A stretch of 64,000 nucleotides of DNA, taken from NCBI RefSeq assembly GCF_000003815.2, contig NC_049997.1:1566447-1630446 (forward strand). Reading direction: 5' to 3'. Below the pieces are notes generated by a model that saw nothing but the letters and a program-made list of their open reading frames with translations, did no database searches and was not told the origin of the DNA. The stretch comes from Branchiostoma floridae (taxonomy: Eukaryota > Chordata > Leptocardii > Amphioxiformes > Branchiostomatidae). The translations under genes were made by a program, and so were the position numbers. Positions 23,901 through 35,029 of this stretch are shown here, one piece after another. Each line of letters starts with the position of its first letter. Positions within the stretch are counted from its first letter, which is position 1.

Positions 23901-26900
23901 GGTTATACCGGCTATATAGATACAGATACAGACCCTCGGGTAGCTTCCTGGCAGCGGCAACCAGAAGTGTCATGCCCCAGTCTGCCACACAGTCACTGCT
24001 CACATCAGGCACACTGGACACTTTTATACCTCTGGACTTCAGCAACTAGAATGGAAAAACAATATCAAACATAAAAGAAACAGTCACTTTATCTATTCAT
24101 TTGTTTGGCTGTTCAGCATTCTCGCACGTTCAGCATGGCTGCTCAACTAGCCTGTGGGTATTACAAAGGGCTAGATTGTAAGTGACAGAGAGCAAGACAA
24201 CAAATACGAATGGAATTTGACATGGTCAATATAACAATCAATAACAATATTCTAAGTACATATAGAAACTATTTTCCAATGTATATTTAATTCAATGGTT
24301 TAGAATAGCATCAGATGGAGTGTCTACAATGAACAGCTTTCCTAAACACCTCAAACAACCTCATACGACTCTAATATGTAGTGTATGGTGTTCTGGATAC
24401 ACTGTTATATGCATTTATGAATTAAAGATGCAGCAAGTTCTAGGTATTTACCAGTTATTTCAAGTTAATCCGCCGGTTTTAAGATCAAAGCAATTTCTGG
24501 TCGGCATATCAGATTGTCTGTTCTGGGAGTCTGCATGTGGAGAAGTTTTTGATACCTTCGTTCTTTACTCCACAGACAACAGTAAGATAAAACTGTGGAT
24601 GTTGAAATTAATTAGAAGTGGCTCATATAGATTATATATATAGCAATTAGCACAATTTTATCAATGTCAACTTAAGATACTTGTATACTACATATTTTCC
24701 CGCCTCAAACTGCTTTGATCTTGAAACCAGCTAACTTACTCACATACACTGTATGAACAATGTATTCAGAGCGCCACACAATGTTGTTGACCCATATACA
24801 CTGCATGTTAGAGTTGTTCTTTACAGGCAGACCCTAGGCTACAGTGAAGTTAAACCAGGTACTATAGAGGAAATGTTATGTCATCAGGAAGGCTTCAATC
24901 ACATGGACATCATGACTGTCAAGCTGAAGCACACAAAAAATAGCCTGGATGCTGCTTGAATTAAGTTGATTCAATGTACAAAAAAAAAGGATTTATGTTT
25001 TATATGAAGAAGATTATAGACTATTGGACTAGTTAAACTGTAATATCCAACACAAAAATTGGACTCACCCAAATTTTCGACTGAACAGCACCAGTCTTTG
25101 TCAAGGAATGAACAATCCACTGCTGTCGTGACATCACGTTATGCAGATAGAACACGTGACTAAGTAAGCAGTGGATCATGCGTTGCAGGAAGTCTATGTA
25201 TATGGCGCCCACCGGCTCTGTGAGTCCAATTTTCGTGTTGGATATTACACTTATGACTTCTACCAACACAGATGAACTTCAAGTTAAGATTATAGACTGA
25301 ATGTACAGGACAAACTTATCAATAATCAATGTCATCTCTATAGGTATTTATAAATGATTGTAGATTAGTGTAATTGTTGGACTTATAACTAAAACAAGAT
25401 TTAAAGCTTTTTTCCAGATCTGTTTCAGCAAATCTGCTCCTATTCCACCTATGATGATTATGATCACTCTTGGAGGCCGATCGTCCCATCTGTTGCCTGT
25501 GCTAAGGGACTAGGTTTCTACATGGACAAGAACCTAACTTTCAACAAACAGGTCTCTTCAATGATCAGCAAAACATACATTTTTGTAATGCAGGGGTTAT
25601 TCATTGAGTGTCTGGTACCTGTAAGTCCAGATGATCAGTCCCCACACCCAGTGTGCTGACTATCTTCAGATTAGGTAAGGTGTCCAGGAGTTCTGATGTT
25701 ATCTTAGGCAGCTGCAAGTCAAACAGACACTGTTATTTCCTTACTACCGTCTACAGACAGAATCTCCAGTCAGATCAAGAGGGGGCAAAGACAGTATCCA
25801 AATCCTAAACAGTATCGATCTGTCCCCAAGATCAGCAGGCAGGCAGTAACAAGAAAGGCTATGTACATTCAATTGTACTGATTGCCAAGTAGTATTTGTC
25901 CGCCCAATTGGTTTCTGTTTAGTCCTTTGGATACTGTCTTTGCCAAAAAAGATCTGCCTGGAGATTACCAAACACATGGGTAATAGACAGAACTATGATA
26001 GAATAATGTAAATACCATGTCATATCCCCACCTGAGCAGTATGATCTCATATGAAGGGTTTTTCAGCACCAAGGCCACACCCAAATCTTGAAATGGAAAG
26101 TAAGTGTGCAATGACTTGGATACCTCTTACAAAACACTTATTTGCCTTAACAGCAATGATGTTTTTTGTAATCATTATTATTTTCTGTTTTTAAAACAGT
26201 TTCTGTTCTTGTATGCACAAATTGACAGCTTTCTTATTTTTCATTCTTATCATTATTATCATATTTGAAATATCTATTCTTCTATCATTGCTGTTGGTAT
26301 TAGTGTGGATGATAGGTTATAATTTCTTGCTTGGTGATTTGCTGTTTGTGCTTATGTCTCTTTGGAAAATCTATAAGAAATACAAACAGTGCTATATTCT
26401 TACCAAATAGCCTGAATGATATCCCAGAAAAGTCAGCCCGCCATAGAAGTTCATTTTGCAACTTTTCAACGAGTACTTCTATGGCCAACTGACTCCTCTC
26501 GTATATCACTCTATTTGGCCAATTTCACTTATTTTTCAGCAACTTAATTATGTAGTCTGGTAGAGATTACACAAATATAGCCAACATGTTAAATTGTTAT
26601 TGTTATTGTTATCGGGTGGGCCGACTACTCACTCTTTGCAGCCAGGGGCTGAATTGCGAGGAGCTTACAATAGGCGGGGCTAAATCGCAATGGTTGAACC
26701 ACTCACACCGCACCATCGCACATGTGGCGGGTTCTGTAACGTGCAGGGGTATGGCTCTCCCCAGACACGGGACCTCCATTTAACGTCCTATCTGAGGGAC
26801 GACTCATTTTCACTTGAGTAAAGTGAAGAAAGTCGTGTAAAGTGCCTTTCCCAAGGGCACAAGATCGGCAGCACGGCAGGCGGATTCGATCCCGCGACCT

Positions 26901-27678
26901 CTCGGTCACGAGGCGAACACAATACCACTGTGCTACGCGGGCCCATAATGTATCATAAGGCCACAGCAAGTTAATCCTCTGGATGACATCCTATGCAGAG
27001 TGCAAAAAACAAGATGGGTAAAAAAACAAGATGGCTAAATTTTCAGAATAGACACCATAAATGTCATAACAAGATTTGAAGTGACAAAATGTGTCGTCAC
27101 AACTAACAAGGCACTTATTCTTGTATTAAAGAAGTGAACTAGTGTAGTAAGAGTGATACTAGTGTGGTGCACTGATATCACTTGCCAAGCTGGCAGCTAC
27201 ATTCATGGCTTCCATATTGGTGGCACTTTTACAACTATCCGACAAGTTTCACTTCTGCATCTATAGTCATGGCTACATGTACCTCCCTATAGTGTCAATT
27301 CTACAAGTATAATTATTAGGCTTCAACACAACATGTTTGCCTATTTTAGTCTATCTGACCATCCCCAAAGAGGAAAAAAATTCTTGTTTCTTTTCTGAAA
27401 TCAGGCGAAAAGTAATATTAAAGCGCGCTGATGTCATCCATAAACTTTACTTGCTCTGGCCTAAGTAAGACGGAAAATGATTTGTTTAACATACTCACCC
27501 CACCGTTCACCAATATCCCTTGTATTTCATTGGCATATCGCTCCTGGTCATTTTCAAAATCTGCCCACCAAACAATTCGGAAGTACTTTTTGATCACGGG
27601 TACGAATATCTGCGGGTAGGCGTTCAGCTCGTCAACATGAGACGTCAAAACCATCGGTTTGTCCTCCAATGACGCCAT
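20666..27678 (-). CDS. GRHPR: Glyoxylate/hydroxypyruvate reductase-like dehydrogenase (6 exons)
   Basis: Exons 27499-27678, 25619-25711, 23934-24045, 22769-22934, 21962-22140 and 20666-20916 give 326 residues; human GRHPR has about the same length. It belongs to the D-isomer-specific 2-hydroxyacid dehydrogenases, which reduce glyoxylate or hydroxypyruvate with NAD(P)H, usually in the cytosol. The Rossmann motif is GIVGLGRIG (155-163). The family's catalytic Arg (NIAR, R243), Glu (DVTSPEPLP, E272) and His (ITPHMG, H291) are all present. TSPEPLP and HPLL match GRHPR rather than PHGDH or CtBP. The start ATG at 27676-27678 opens exon 1 directly. Odd: the residue after the catalytic Arg is Ala, where the family has Gly or Pro. 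Substrate choice cannot be read from sequence alone. Confidence 0.93.
21488..21910. mobile_element. GGCCACAGCAAG MITE, copy B
   Basis: It begins TAAGGCCACAGCAAG and ends ATAAAATTTACTTGTTGC. It has the same orientation and internal blocks as copy A and lies in the intron just after exon 5 of the GRHPR-like gene. Confidence 0.85.
21962..22140 (-). CDS. GRHPR: GRHPR-like exon 5: catalytic arginine
   Basis: It encodes DFIITVVPLTPQTHGMM and SAIFINIAR. The last full codon is the catalytic arginine. The donor is G|GTGAGT; a MITE starts 51 bases beyond it. Confidence 0.93.
22769..22934 (-). CDS. GRHPR: GRHPR-like exon 4: NAD-binding motif
   Basis: It encodes the hinge and the Rossmann fingerprint GSTLGIVGLGRIGYRIAERA. 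The acceptor is CACTTTTTAG and the donor AAG|GTGTGC. Confidence 0.93.
23542..23933 (+). mobile_element. LINE 3' end fragment abutting GRHPR exon 3
   Basis: Translated, it shows the end of a LINE reverse-transcriptase protein, broken by a stop and frameshift: KPAKKKTRNSHAFKYQ, then YFPRTIVEWNLLSP and SSLDNFKMLANR. The 3' tail reads GCCGAAGGGCGGTTATACCG, then ATATAGATACAGATACAG. A second tail-only copy lies at 36353-36398. Confidence 0.85.
23934..24045 (-). CDS. GRHPR: GRHPR-like exon 3
   Basis: It encodes RGIKVSSVPDVSSDCVADWG and LLVAAARKLPE. The only donor that keeps the frame is GAGG|GTCTGT, where the intron side is the tail repeat of a LINE inserted on the opposite strand. Confidence 0.9.
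25040..25248. mobile_element. 209-bp MITE with 29-bp inverted ends
   Basis: GTAATATCCAACAC leads into ATTGGACTCAC; the right end is the complement, with one or two mismatches. A 3-bp ACT flanks both sides. Non-autonomous; class not assigned. Confidence 0.85.
25619..25711 (-). CDS. GRHPR: GRHPR-like exon 2
   Basis: It encodes LLDTLPNLKIVSTLGVGTDH, the family's substrate-domain loop. The acceptor is GACTTGCAG, and it is in phase 0 at both ends. Confidence 0.92.
26594..26943 (-). mobile_element. tRNA-derived SINE
   Basis: On the minus strand, the head has a pol III A box (TAGCACAGTGGTA) and B box (GGATCGAATCC) inside a tRNA-like fold. A body with CCTTGGGAAAGGCACTTTAC follows, then an (ATAACA)n tail. 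It lies in the first intron of the GRHPR-like gene, next to MITE copy C. Confidence 0.88.
26956..27463. mobile_element. GGCCACAGCAAG MITE, copy C (inverted)
   Basis: The ends are TAAGGCCACAGCAAG and ACTTGCTCTGGCCTA. Internal blocks run opposite to copy A. It ends 35 bases from the donor of GRHPR exon 1. Confidence 0.85.
27499..27678 (-). CDS. GRHPR: GRHPR-like exon 1
   Basis: It encodes residues 1-60, MASLEDKPMVLTSHVDELNA to EIQGILVNGG. The donor GTGAGTATG is strong and in phase 0. A MITE begins 35 bases beyond it. Confidence 0.9.
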
Positions 27679-30052
27679 TTCCTGAGATGCTCTGTATTTT
27701 TCTCCGGCACGTATACTGGAAGTGCAGGTAGACTGTTATTTAGATTCATAAAAGCCAAGCAGTGCAAATCTATTGTGGGACCGAAATGATGAACCCACTG
27801 GCTCCTCCCAACAATGTGCTAATGTAGTAGAACTCTGAATGACAAAGCTGGTATCTGTGCCTGGTGAAAGCTAGTGTGGGATCCGCCCGCAGATCTAATG
27901 TTACACATCGTTTTCCCACCTCCCCTAGCCTGTACCAGGCTATCCACAGGTCACTGGTTAAATAAATTTACTAGATAACTTGCCAGAGGAGTAACTGCCC
28001 GACGTAGGGGGTCAAAATCAAAATGTAGTGCGGCCAAAATCTGGAAGCGCCTGTAATCAATGTAACGTGAAAGACAGCGTTGCATAAAATTTGTTATATG
28101 ATAGTCGACTTTCAGATCGTTTGTAAATTAAAGATCATGATATTTGCCCATTCTGTGTGTCATATACGCGTGACATTTACAGCTGACTACCTCGGTGAGT
28201 CGGCTGCAGTTCCGCATGGCCCCACATGACCCCATTTAAAAGAGGGCGTTTTTTTTCAAAACAATATTTTTTTATAGTTATTTTGTAGGTTATACCTTAT
28301 AATTCATTTCTGTGTTCTTTTATCAGGGTAAGCTCCCATCAGTGACTAACACTGCTTTTTATAGAGGCCATGGGTAAACATACAAATAATACAATACAGT
28401 ATTTACATAGTACAACATAATCGTAAATTATTCGTAATAAACAAAATCAAGTCCGTGTCATATCCGTGACTAAATTCACCCCCCCCCCCAATTGTAAGTA
28501 AGATTATATGGCGAAGGTATGGCGTCTGTAGGCGTTAAATTCGCTTAGAATGACAGTCGTTATGTAAACTAGACTTTACTTGTTCCTTGGATTCACCGAG
28601 GAGTTTAACCTCATTGGATACACCGTGGAATTTTTCTACTTTGGGACTTAAGCTAGATAACACATTGTACCTGTGCACGGTCGGGCCAGGCTGTGTTCAA
28701 GACGATATATCTTTGTAAATAGCCATATATCTGAAACTGGGGTGCCGACAGAACTCCTCAACATAAATACTTCCAACAGAACGAGGGGAGGGCGGCGTTC
28801 CAGTCGTTTCAAATCTATTCACGGACTGCAAAAATATATAAATTTATGTTCTCCGAAGATAACGTTCAGGTACAAAATAATACATTGTTCGCCAGAAGCC
28901 ACCTTGTTAGATAAAAACCTTGTTGAGCTGAGGCTCAGGCCGAGACTGCCAGGTATGCTCGGGGTGGATGTGTGGCTGATGACACAGACAGGTGAGACCT
29001 GGGACAGGTGAGAAGCTTTTCAAGTCCCATATTCTCAGCCACTCATTCGTTGACATAACGACTGAAAACTGCCATTTTAAGTGAATGAACAATTTTTTCA
29101 AACCAGAAAACGTTTCCTCCATGTCAAGATGTTATCTCTCATATTGAATTGAATTAACAAAATATACATATTGCTGATTGGAACTGTAATGTAAATAAAC
29201 TGACAGACGTCAAATGTTATATCTGTTTCACACCCAGTCTTCAGCACAGACTAGACTAGTGTTTACGAGCGACCACGCCGATGTTACAGTGACGCACTGC
29301 TGACAGAAAGCAGGCGAAGACAAAAAGATCAATCTACATGCTGTTTATGATAACATCTCCGAATTTGAATATACTAGAAATATAATCGGCTGGCGCCCTG
29401 GGAGGCACAAGTCGTAGGATATGGATAAGAACAGCTAGTCGCTCGGCATTCCATTCGGCAACCATTCGTGACCGCATGTGACGTCATCAGTTGTGCAGAG
29501 CTCTGCAAGTAGTACTAGATCCTACTAGTCTGTACAGTACCCAAGGCTCACCCTTGTGCGACTAGTCCAGTGCGGAGACCGTGGTCCATTGTTTATACCT
29601 GCATTAAAATTGGAATATTGCTTTGATGTGTCTGTGTGTGTTTGAGTTTCAGTTTGAGTTAAGATCCACAAAAAAATGTATATCTGGGCAAAAACTGCAT
29701 GACACACATGAACATGGCACAGAGAATATGCAAAATTAAAGTACTACATTACTAAGTATTTCAGAAATGTTAATTAAAGAATAAGGCTGCATAAGGCCCA
29801 TATACAATGTGAAATGTATGTTGGACATGCTGTACAAAATGTGATTTAGTATTCTGGGCTTTGGTAGGTGGGTTACTTTATTGTTTAGATGACTGTTTTT
29901 ATTTTGATAGCCAGGTAATTGCACTGTGATCTATTTATACAGAGAAACTGGCCCGGTCTGTTTTCCATGATTATACGGAAAGGCACCACGCACACTTTTC
30001 TGTTGAATCCCATCTGGCAGCTTTTACGGAAAACGTAACACGCTAATAGCAG
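27679..30052. other. Intergenic stretch, no supported gene
   Basis: It lies upstream of the GRHPR-like gene. It holds the dispersed repeat copy at 28194-28312 and a nine-C run near 28481-28489. Near 28951-29010 several donor-like sequences (CAG|GTATGC, CAG|GTGAGA) follow a short open stretch, but no acceptor or recognisable protein supports an exon. Confidence 0.45.
28194..28312 (+). repeat. Dispersed repeat, copy 2
   Basis: It repeats the order seen at 1674-1800: GGCTGCAGTTC, AAGAGGGCG, a T-run and TTTTGTAGGTT. Class unknown. Confidence 0.45.
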
Positions 30053-30056
30053 TTTC

Positions 30057-30338
30057 CTAATTGTACTGCGTAATCATTGGTCCTCCGGTAAAGGTGAATA
30101 GATGATGCGGAGATTGCCGTCTGAAGCCTAAAGTTTCATGGTTTCCAATGCGACCGCTCCTGAGCGGTCGCGTGCTTCCCCGAGGAAAATGCCTCAGGGC
30201 GGGCTGGGTGGGTCGCTTTAGGCCCAGCGGCAGCCGGAGAACCAAATTGTCTGCACATAGATCACTCCACGGTCATCCTTATATGGTGAGATGAGAGATC
30301 ACCTGACCTTCTGACCAATGACATCGCAGGACAATTAG
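30057..30338. mobile_element. 282-bp internally deleted copy of the adjacent 3.2-kb element
   Basis: The ends CTAATTGTACTGCG and CGCAGGACAATTAG are inverted repeats (22 of 26 over the full arm). Its first 66 and last 104 bases are identical to those of the element at 30343-33555. TTTC lies on both sides (30053-30056, 30339-30342). The middle holds a 10-bp-arm palindrome. Confidence 0.88.
30150..30171. repeat. Perfect GC-rich palindrome
   Basis: GCGACCGCTC, two bases, then GAGCGGTCGC. It forms a stable stem inside the short element. Confidence 0.9.
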
Positions 30339-31037
30339 TTTCCTAATTGTACTGCGTAATCATTGGTCCTCCGGTAAAGGTGAATAGATGATGCGGAGAT
30401 TGCCGTCTTCCGCACTAGTTGCACTTGTTACTTCTGCCCTTACCTTCCCTAAAACACGCCCAGTGTGTCTAAGTAGATCAGACTCTTTATCTTAAACCAT
30501 AACTTACCCCAACTCTCATTTCATTTTATTCAATCTATCATTTATCCCCACTCTCATTTCACGCTATACAATCCCCACTCTCATTTCATACAAAACAAAC
30601 CAACCTCTGTTCTCACTCTCATCTCAAGTTATATAAATCATCAAACTCATTTTATACAAACCATTATCTGGTGCCGTACGCATATTATTCAAATCCACTA
30701 TCAGCTATCAAGCTCGTAATATAGATCACCATTTACCCCCAGCACTTTACACCGCCTCGTTTAAGAATAAATAAACTAAGACTATGAGCACGACAAAAGC
30801 CTTTCAAAACTTAAGATTTTTTAAACCATCAGCAAACTAAGAGAGAGCATGCTACAGAAAAGAAACGCATCACACAATAAAGTTCTTTATTAATAACCTG
30901 AAAACATCAGGTGAATTCACATGCAAAACACATAAATACATAAATGTCATGTGCCTAACCAAATTATAAAAATCTATACAATCTTCAATCTAGTCATATC
31001 AAACCAAACAATATCTTTTTTACAACAATATCCAAAC

Positions 31038-31220
31038 TCAGACCATGCCTCGCCGGCCCCCTACGGGAGCCCGTGCTCCTGCAGTCAGAGAGTAGACTGT
31101 GACAGGGGTCTGAATTCCAGGCTCCTTCTTGTGGCGTACGTTCGTGCTTCGATTAAACAGGAGCTCCGTAGCCTGGTCTGTCCCTTCAATATCTGTGCGC
31201 TGAAACAGAGCTTGCAATCC
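31038..31220 (-). other. Coding-like segment inside the 3.2-kb element
   Basis: After an acceptor-like CTGACAG, 60 codons run to TGA (GLQALFQRTDIEGTDQATEL to GARAPVGGRRGMV). The composition is protein-like, but I do not recognise a family. A longer frame on the plus strand overlaps it, so coding is unproven. Confidence 0.3.
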
Positions 31221-31345
31221 CTGTCAGTAACATGCCACGCACAAACACTTCTTTTACTTACACGTTAACTCGCCTCTTCACATCAACCAATAGGTCTAGC
31301 ATCGAAACAAACATCGATACTTAACAAATTCTACACATAAATAAC

Positions 31346-31675
31346 CCGTAACGACTTAGTGTCGAAACCGGGGAACAATACTTTACACCCCCAACGCCTT
31401 AGTGTCGAAACCGGGGAAGAATACTTTACACCCCCAACGACTTAGTGTCGAAACCGGGGAACAATACTTTACACACCCCAACGACTTAGTGTCGAAACCG
31501 GGGAACAATACTTTACACCCCAACGACTTAGTGTCGAAACCGGGGAACAATACTTTACACCCCCAACGACTTAGTGTCGAAACCGGGGAACAATACTTTA
31601 CACCCCCAACGACTTAGTGTCGAAACCGGGGAGCAAAACTTTACACCCCCAACGACCTAGCGTCGAAACCGGGGA
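31346..31675 (+). repeat. 44-bp minisatellite
   Basis: Seven to eight copies of CGACTTAGTGTCGAAACCGG followed by GGAACAATACTTTACACCCC. Open frames across it are a by-product of the repeat. Confidence 0.97.
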
Positions 31676-31979
31676 ACTGCTTAGTAACGACTACGAAGAA
31701 AGAAAAAACAATGAAAGAAATCAAAGAATCGCCAGCTGAATCGGAGCCACCACTGTCAGGACCAGGACTGGTGCTTGCTGCCTTGGTGCCACCACGTGAA
31801 CAAGGACTGGAGCCGCCTGCTGAACCGAAGCCGTCAATCCGTCTCCTAAAGCCGTTGTGGGAGCTGTTAACAAAGACATACGTGGTTAACAAAGCCTAAA
31901 CACAGATGGCAAAACAACCAACCACACTGCTGCCTTGTTACAAAGCCTAATAAAATAACAAACAAAGAAGGCTGGAATC

Positions 31980-32170
31980 GCTTGCTGACTGCGCGAACCA
32001 GGACTGGAGCCGCCTGCTAACTCGGTGCCGCCGAGTGAACCAGGACTGGAGCCGCCTGATGACTCGGTGCCGCCACCGCGTAAACCAGGACTGGAGCAGC
32101 CTGCTGACTCGGTGCTGCCGCCGCGTGAACCAGGACTGGAGCCGCCTGATGACTCGGTGCCGCCGTCTCC
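31980..32170 (+). repeat. 48-51-bp GC-rich repeat, open on both strands
   Basis: Four units of GAACCAGGACTGGAGCCGCC then TGATGACTCGGTGCCGCC; a fifth, diverged unit lies near 31795-31830. The plus strand reads EPGLEPPDDSVPP repeats, the minus strand GGTESSGGSSPGSRG repeats, the latter inside a 209-codon open frame (31886-32515). Which strand, if either, is coding is unknown. Confidence 0.85.
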
Positions 32171-32606
32171 TGTCTCAATCAGGCAACCAGAAAGGACTGG
32201 CTCGGACCGGCTACCGCGGGGACTGGTAAACAAAGACGTACATATAATTAACAAGCGTAATATGGCAGAACAACGTTGTAACATTCTCTCTTCCCAACCA
32301 AACCAACCACACTGCGCGCATGCTGTCCTGGTTACAAAGGGCCACAACGTGCCGATAATATGCCTCCCAGGCAGCCTTTTATACAGCTCCCAAACAACTT
32401 CCAAACCACAACTGGCACGCACGCAAACCCAACCACGCCAAAAGAGAGGAACTCGAAATGCGGAAAGAACAGTTTCCCCAGCAAAAATAAAACAACATCT
32501 AACCCCCATACACAATCTAATAATTCAACGTATCCTCTGAAACAAATTCAATCGAAAGCAAAGCTTACGTAACCGTAAACGTTTTTCACCAACCACCGGG
32601 ATAAAA

Positions 32607-32729
32607 TCAGGAATCTGAAGAAGGTGGCCCGTGCAGCACGGTGTCGCTAATTCCTGACAGCAGAGCCGGCAAAATCTGCATATGAAGTCTGGCCTCAGAT
32701 AGCGTCAATTCTGTCGTCGGCCAGGAGAT
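32607..32729 (-). other. Second coding-like segment inside the 3.2-kb element
   Basis: After the strong acceptor TTATTTTTCACAG, 40 codons run to a stop (ISWPTTELTLSEARLHMQIL to HGPPSSDS). No family is recognised. It could be a last exon of an element gene or of a captured host gene. Confidence 0.3.
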
Positions 32730-33701
32730 CTGTGAAAAATAACTCAGAACAAACATGTGAAAACCTGCGTGTGCCACTCGCCAATCCTCCTTGCTCGAGC
32801 CGATGAACAAACGTCAGAAAGAAAACGAAAATCCCAACAAATAATTAACACCTAATCATCCAAACACTCCCTAAACCGGCAATAAAGAAATCAAGGCAAA
32901 CCAACAAGAAATGCAGGTAATGGGAAATTAATTAAGTCAACGTGTGTCCGGGCCTCGTGGCAACCCCTGCAGTCTGCGCAACAATTGACTCTCTAAACTT
33001 CTGGCAGATAAAACAGTAAGAGACACACATACAACATATCGCACACCTCAAATCTTCCACAAATCTTGATGACCAGTGCAGTTTCCCTAGGAAAGAAACG
33101 CTCCAAGTTAATTAGTGGAAACACATTCTGCACCTGGCGGCTGGCCATCGTATACGTAGCTGATGAGAACAAAAGAAAATCGTTCGTCTTGACAACATGC
33201 CCCAAAAAGTATCTCGTCAAGCTGAAATCTTGGGGAACTACAAGAGAAGAAAAAATGGAAACAAAACGGAGTCAGATGTCGACGTTTGGCGAAGACAGGC
33301 ACACGAAAAGGCAACAAAGAATGTCAGCGCATAACACGTGGGCACGGAAATTTCCCCTCAACGATATAAAGCACGTAAAACAAATTTCGACATTTTCCTC
33401 GGGGAAGCTGCTGTGGTCGGGAGCGAAGAAAAAAAGCGTGGCCGCGGCTGACGGAGAACCAAATTGTCTGCACATAGATCACTCCACGGTCATCCTTATA
33501 TGGTGAGATGAGAGATCACCTGACCTTCTGACCAATGACATCGCAGGACAATTAGCGTCCCTATTTGTGAACCTGTCCTGTTTCCATATGACTTGTAGCC
33601 GTTCTTAAATTTGGCAATGTCATAGCCTCACAGTGAGGCACCGCACCTCCGACCTCACCTCACCTGAAAACAAGAAATGACTGAAAACACTGAGTACATA
33701 C

Positions 33702-33754
33702 CGAACAATGGCTCCTTCATCTTTGTTCTTTCCCTTCTTCTGTGACCTTGCCAT
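33702..33754 (-). CDS. Candidate orphan first exon
   Basis: ATG is followed by 17 codons, MARSQKKGKNKDEGAIV, and the donor CG|GTATGT. The lysine-rich start and good donor look like a real first exon on the minus strand. I could not find a continuing exon to the left, where the 3.2-kb element begins 147 bases away. It may be a gene interrupted by that insertion, or chance. Confidence 0.25.
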
Positions 33755-34279
33755 TCTATAACATTAGTAGTAGACGATATTTTTTGCATTCTACGGCATA
33801 TATCAGTTCATTCTGCAGCAGATTTAGTGGTTGAAGGCTTTTCTTTAAGTTTTGGAAACGGCTGAAGATTGATGGCGCGGATATCATCCACCTAAAACAA
33901 CAACGAAAGGGAAGGCAGTCTGCTATCTAAAGTTTTAGGCTTGACTCCGCTTTACGTCTAATCAGGACTGCCTCCGGTCTCCAGCTTTAATTTCTGTCCT
34001 CATTACTCTCCAAGCAGAGGTTGAGACGCGGAGATATAGTAGTAGTCGGAAAAATTACACTGACGCTCCTCTTAGAGTACCTTCTCCTTAGTTGGGAGTA
34101 GGAGTGGGTACCGGTACAGAAACTTCAGGTACAGGTACTGTTCAGGTCCAGCCTGAGGATCAGGTTCAGATGATTATGTAAATAACACTAACTAACAAAT
34201 TGTCGTTAAGGCCAACAAAATGTAGAACGATGTTTGTGGTTTCGTCAAGAGCAAAGGACATAAACACTGAATTACATCA

Positions 34280-34800
34280 TGATTGCTTTAGCTGGCACTG
34301 ATCTTGACCAAGTTGATAAATTCAAGTATCTTGGAGTCATTATCGACATCATGTTAAAGTGGCATGATCACCGTGTGATTATCTTAACAAGAAGCTTGCT
34401 CAAATAATCTTATAATTAAGTACCTTAAACACTACCTGGCCTAGAGAGGCACTGCTCACAAGCCCTATTTCTCCCACACAGTACAGTATTGCGACACTAT
34501 CTGGGATCAAGAGGGTATTAAAAAGAAGTCTGGAAAAACTACAGAAACTCCAAACTAGAGCTGGCCGCGTGATCTTGGGGTGCGTTCAACATCAAACGTC
34601 ATGCGTAGTCTTGGATGGGTCCAAATAGTTGATGTACATAGAAGAAGTAAGGCAACGCTCGTTTTCAAGGCACTTAACGGCATGACCCTTCCCCATCTCA
34701 TTGCATTGTTCTCCCCACTCTCAGAAATACATACGCACAATACCCGTCTTAGATCACAAGGTGGACTCCTGCTGCCTAAAGCTAAATCTGAATACAGACC
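34280..34800 (+). mobile_element. LINE reverse-transcriptase relic
   Basis: Broken frames read DQVDKFKYLGVIID, SLEKLQKLQTRAGRVILG and KATLVFKALNGMTLPHLI, then HNTRLRSQGGLLLPKAK. This is the usual end of non-LTR (CR1/Jockey-group) reverse transcriptases. Stops and frameshifts make it inactive. Confidence 0.85.
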
Positions 34801-35029
34801 ATCCGTTCAGAAGATACAACGCCGGAAAAACCCCTTCCGGACACATAATTTGACCTGCCGTGTCAAGTTCAAACGCAACCAGGCTCAAAATGTTGGATTT
34901 TGACCAATTACGTCATGTCATTAGCATAATTTATGAATATTTGATTATAAATGTTTAACTAAGATGTGTTAGATATTAAAGATATATGAAAAGAAGCTTA
35001 GTTTAGCAAAAAAATCTTAAAATTCCATT

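Larger units (their letters stand above)
30343..33555. mobile_element. 3.2-kb inverted-repeat transposon with two tandem arrays
   Basis: It has the same terminal inverted repeats as 30057-30338. The interior holds CTCATTTCA-rich DNA, a 44-bp minisatellite (31346-31675), a 48-51-bp GC-rich repeat (31980-32170) open on both strands, and coding-like segments on the minus strand. I recognise no transposase. Flanks are TTTC on the left and CGTC on the right, so a target duplication is not clear. Class unassigned. Confidence 0.75.

Noticed and set aside
26870..26943. A tRNA gene on the minus strand
   Set aside because: A and B boxes are good, but the anticodon stem has mismatches and the unit continues into a SINE body and an (ATAACA)n tail.
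20666..27678. Identity as PHGDH or CtBP
   Set aside because: Length, the TSPEPLP motif and the short C-terminus fit GRHPR. There is no ACT domain and no CtBP-specific tail.
31402..31617. A 71-codon frame across the 44-bp repeat
   Set aside because: The frame moves between units and no splice or start context supports it.
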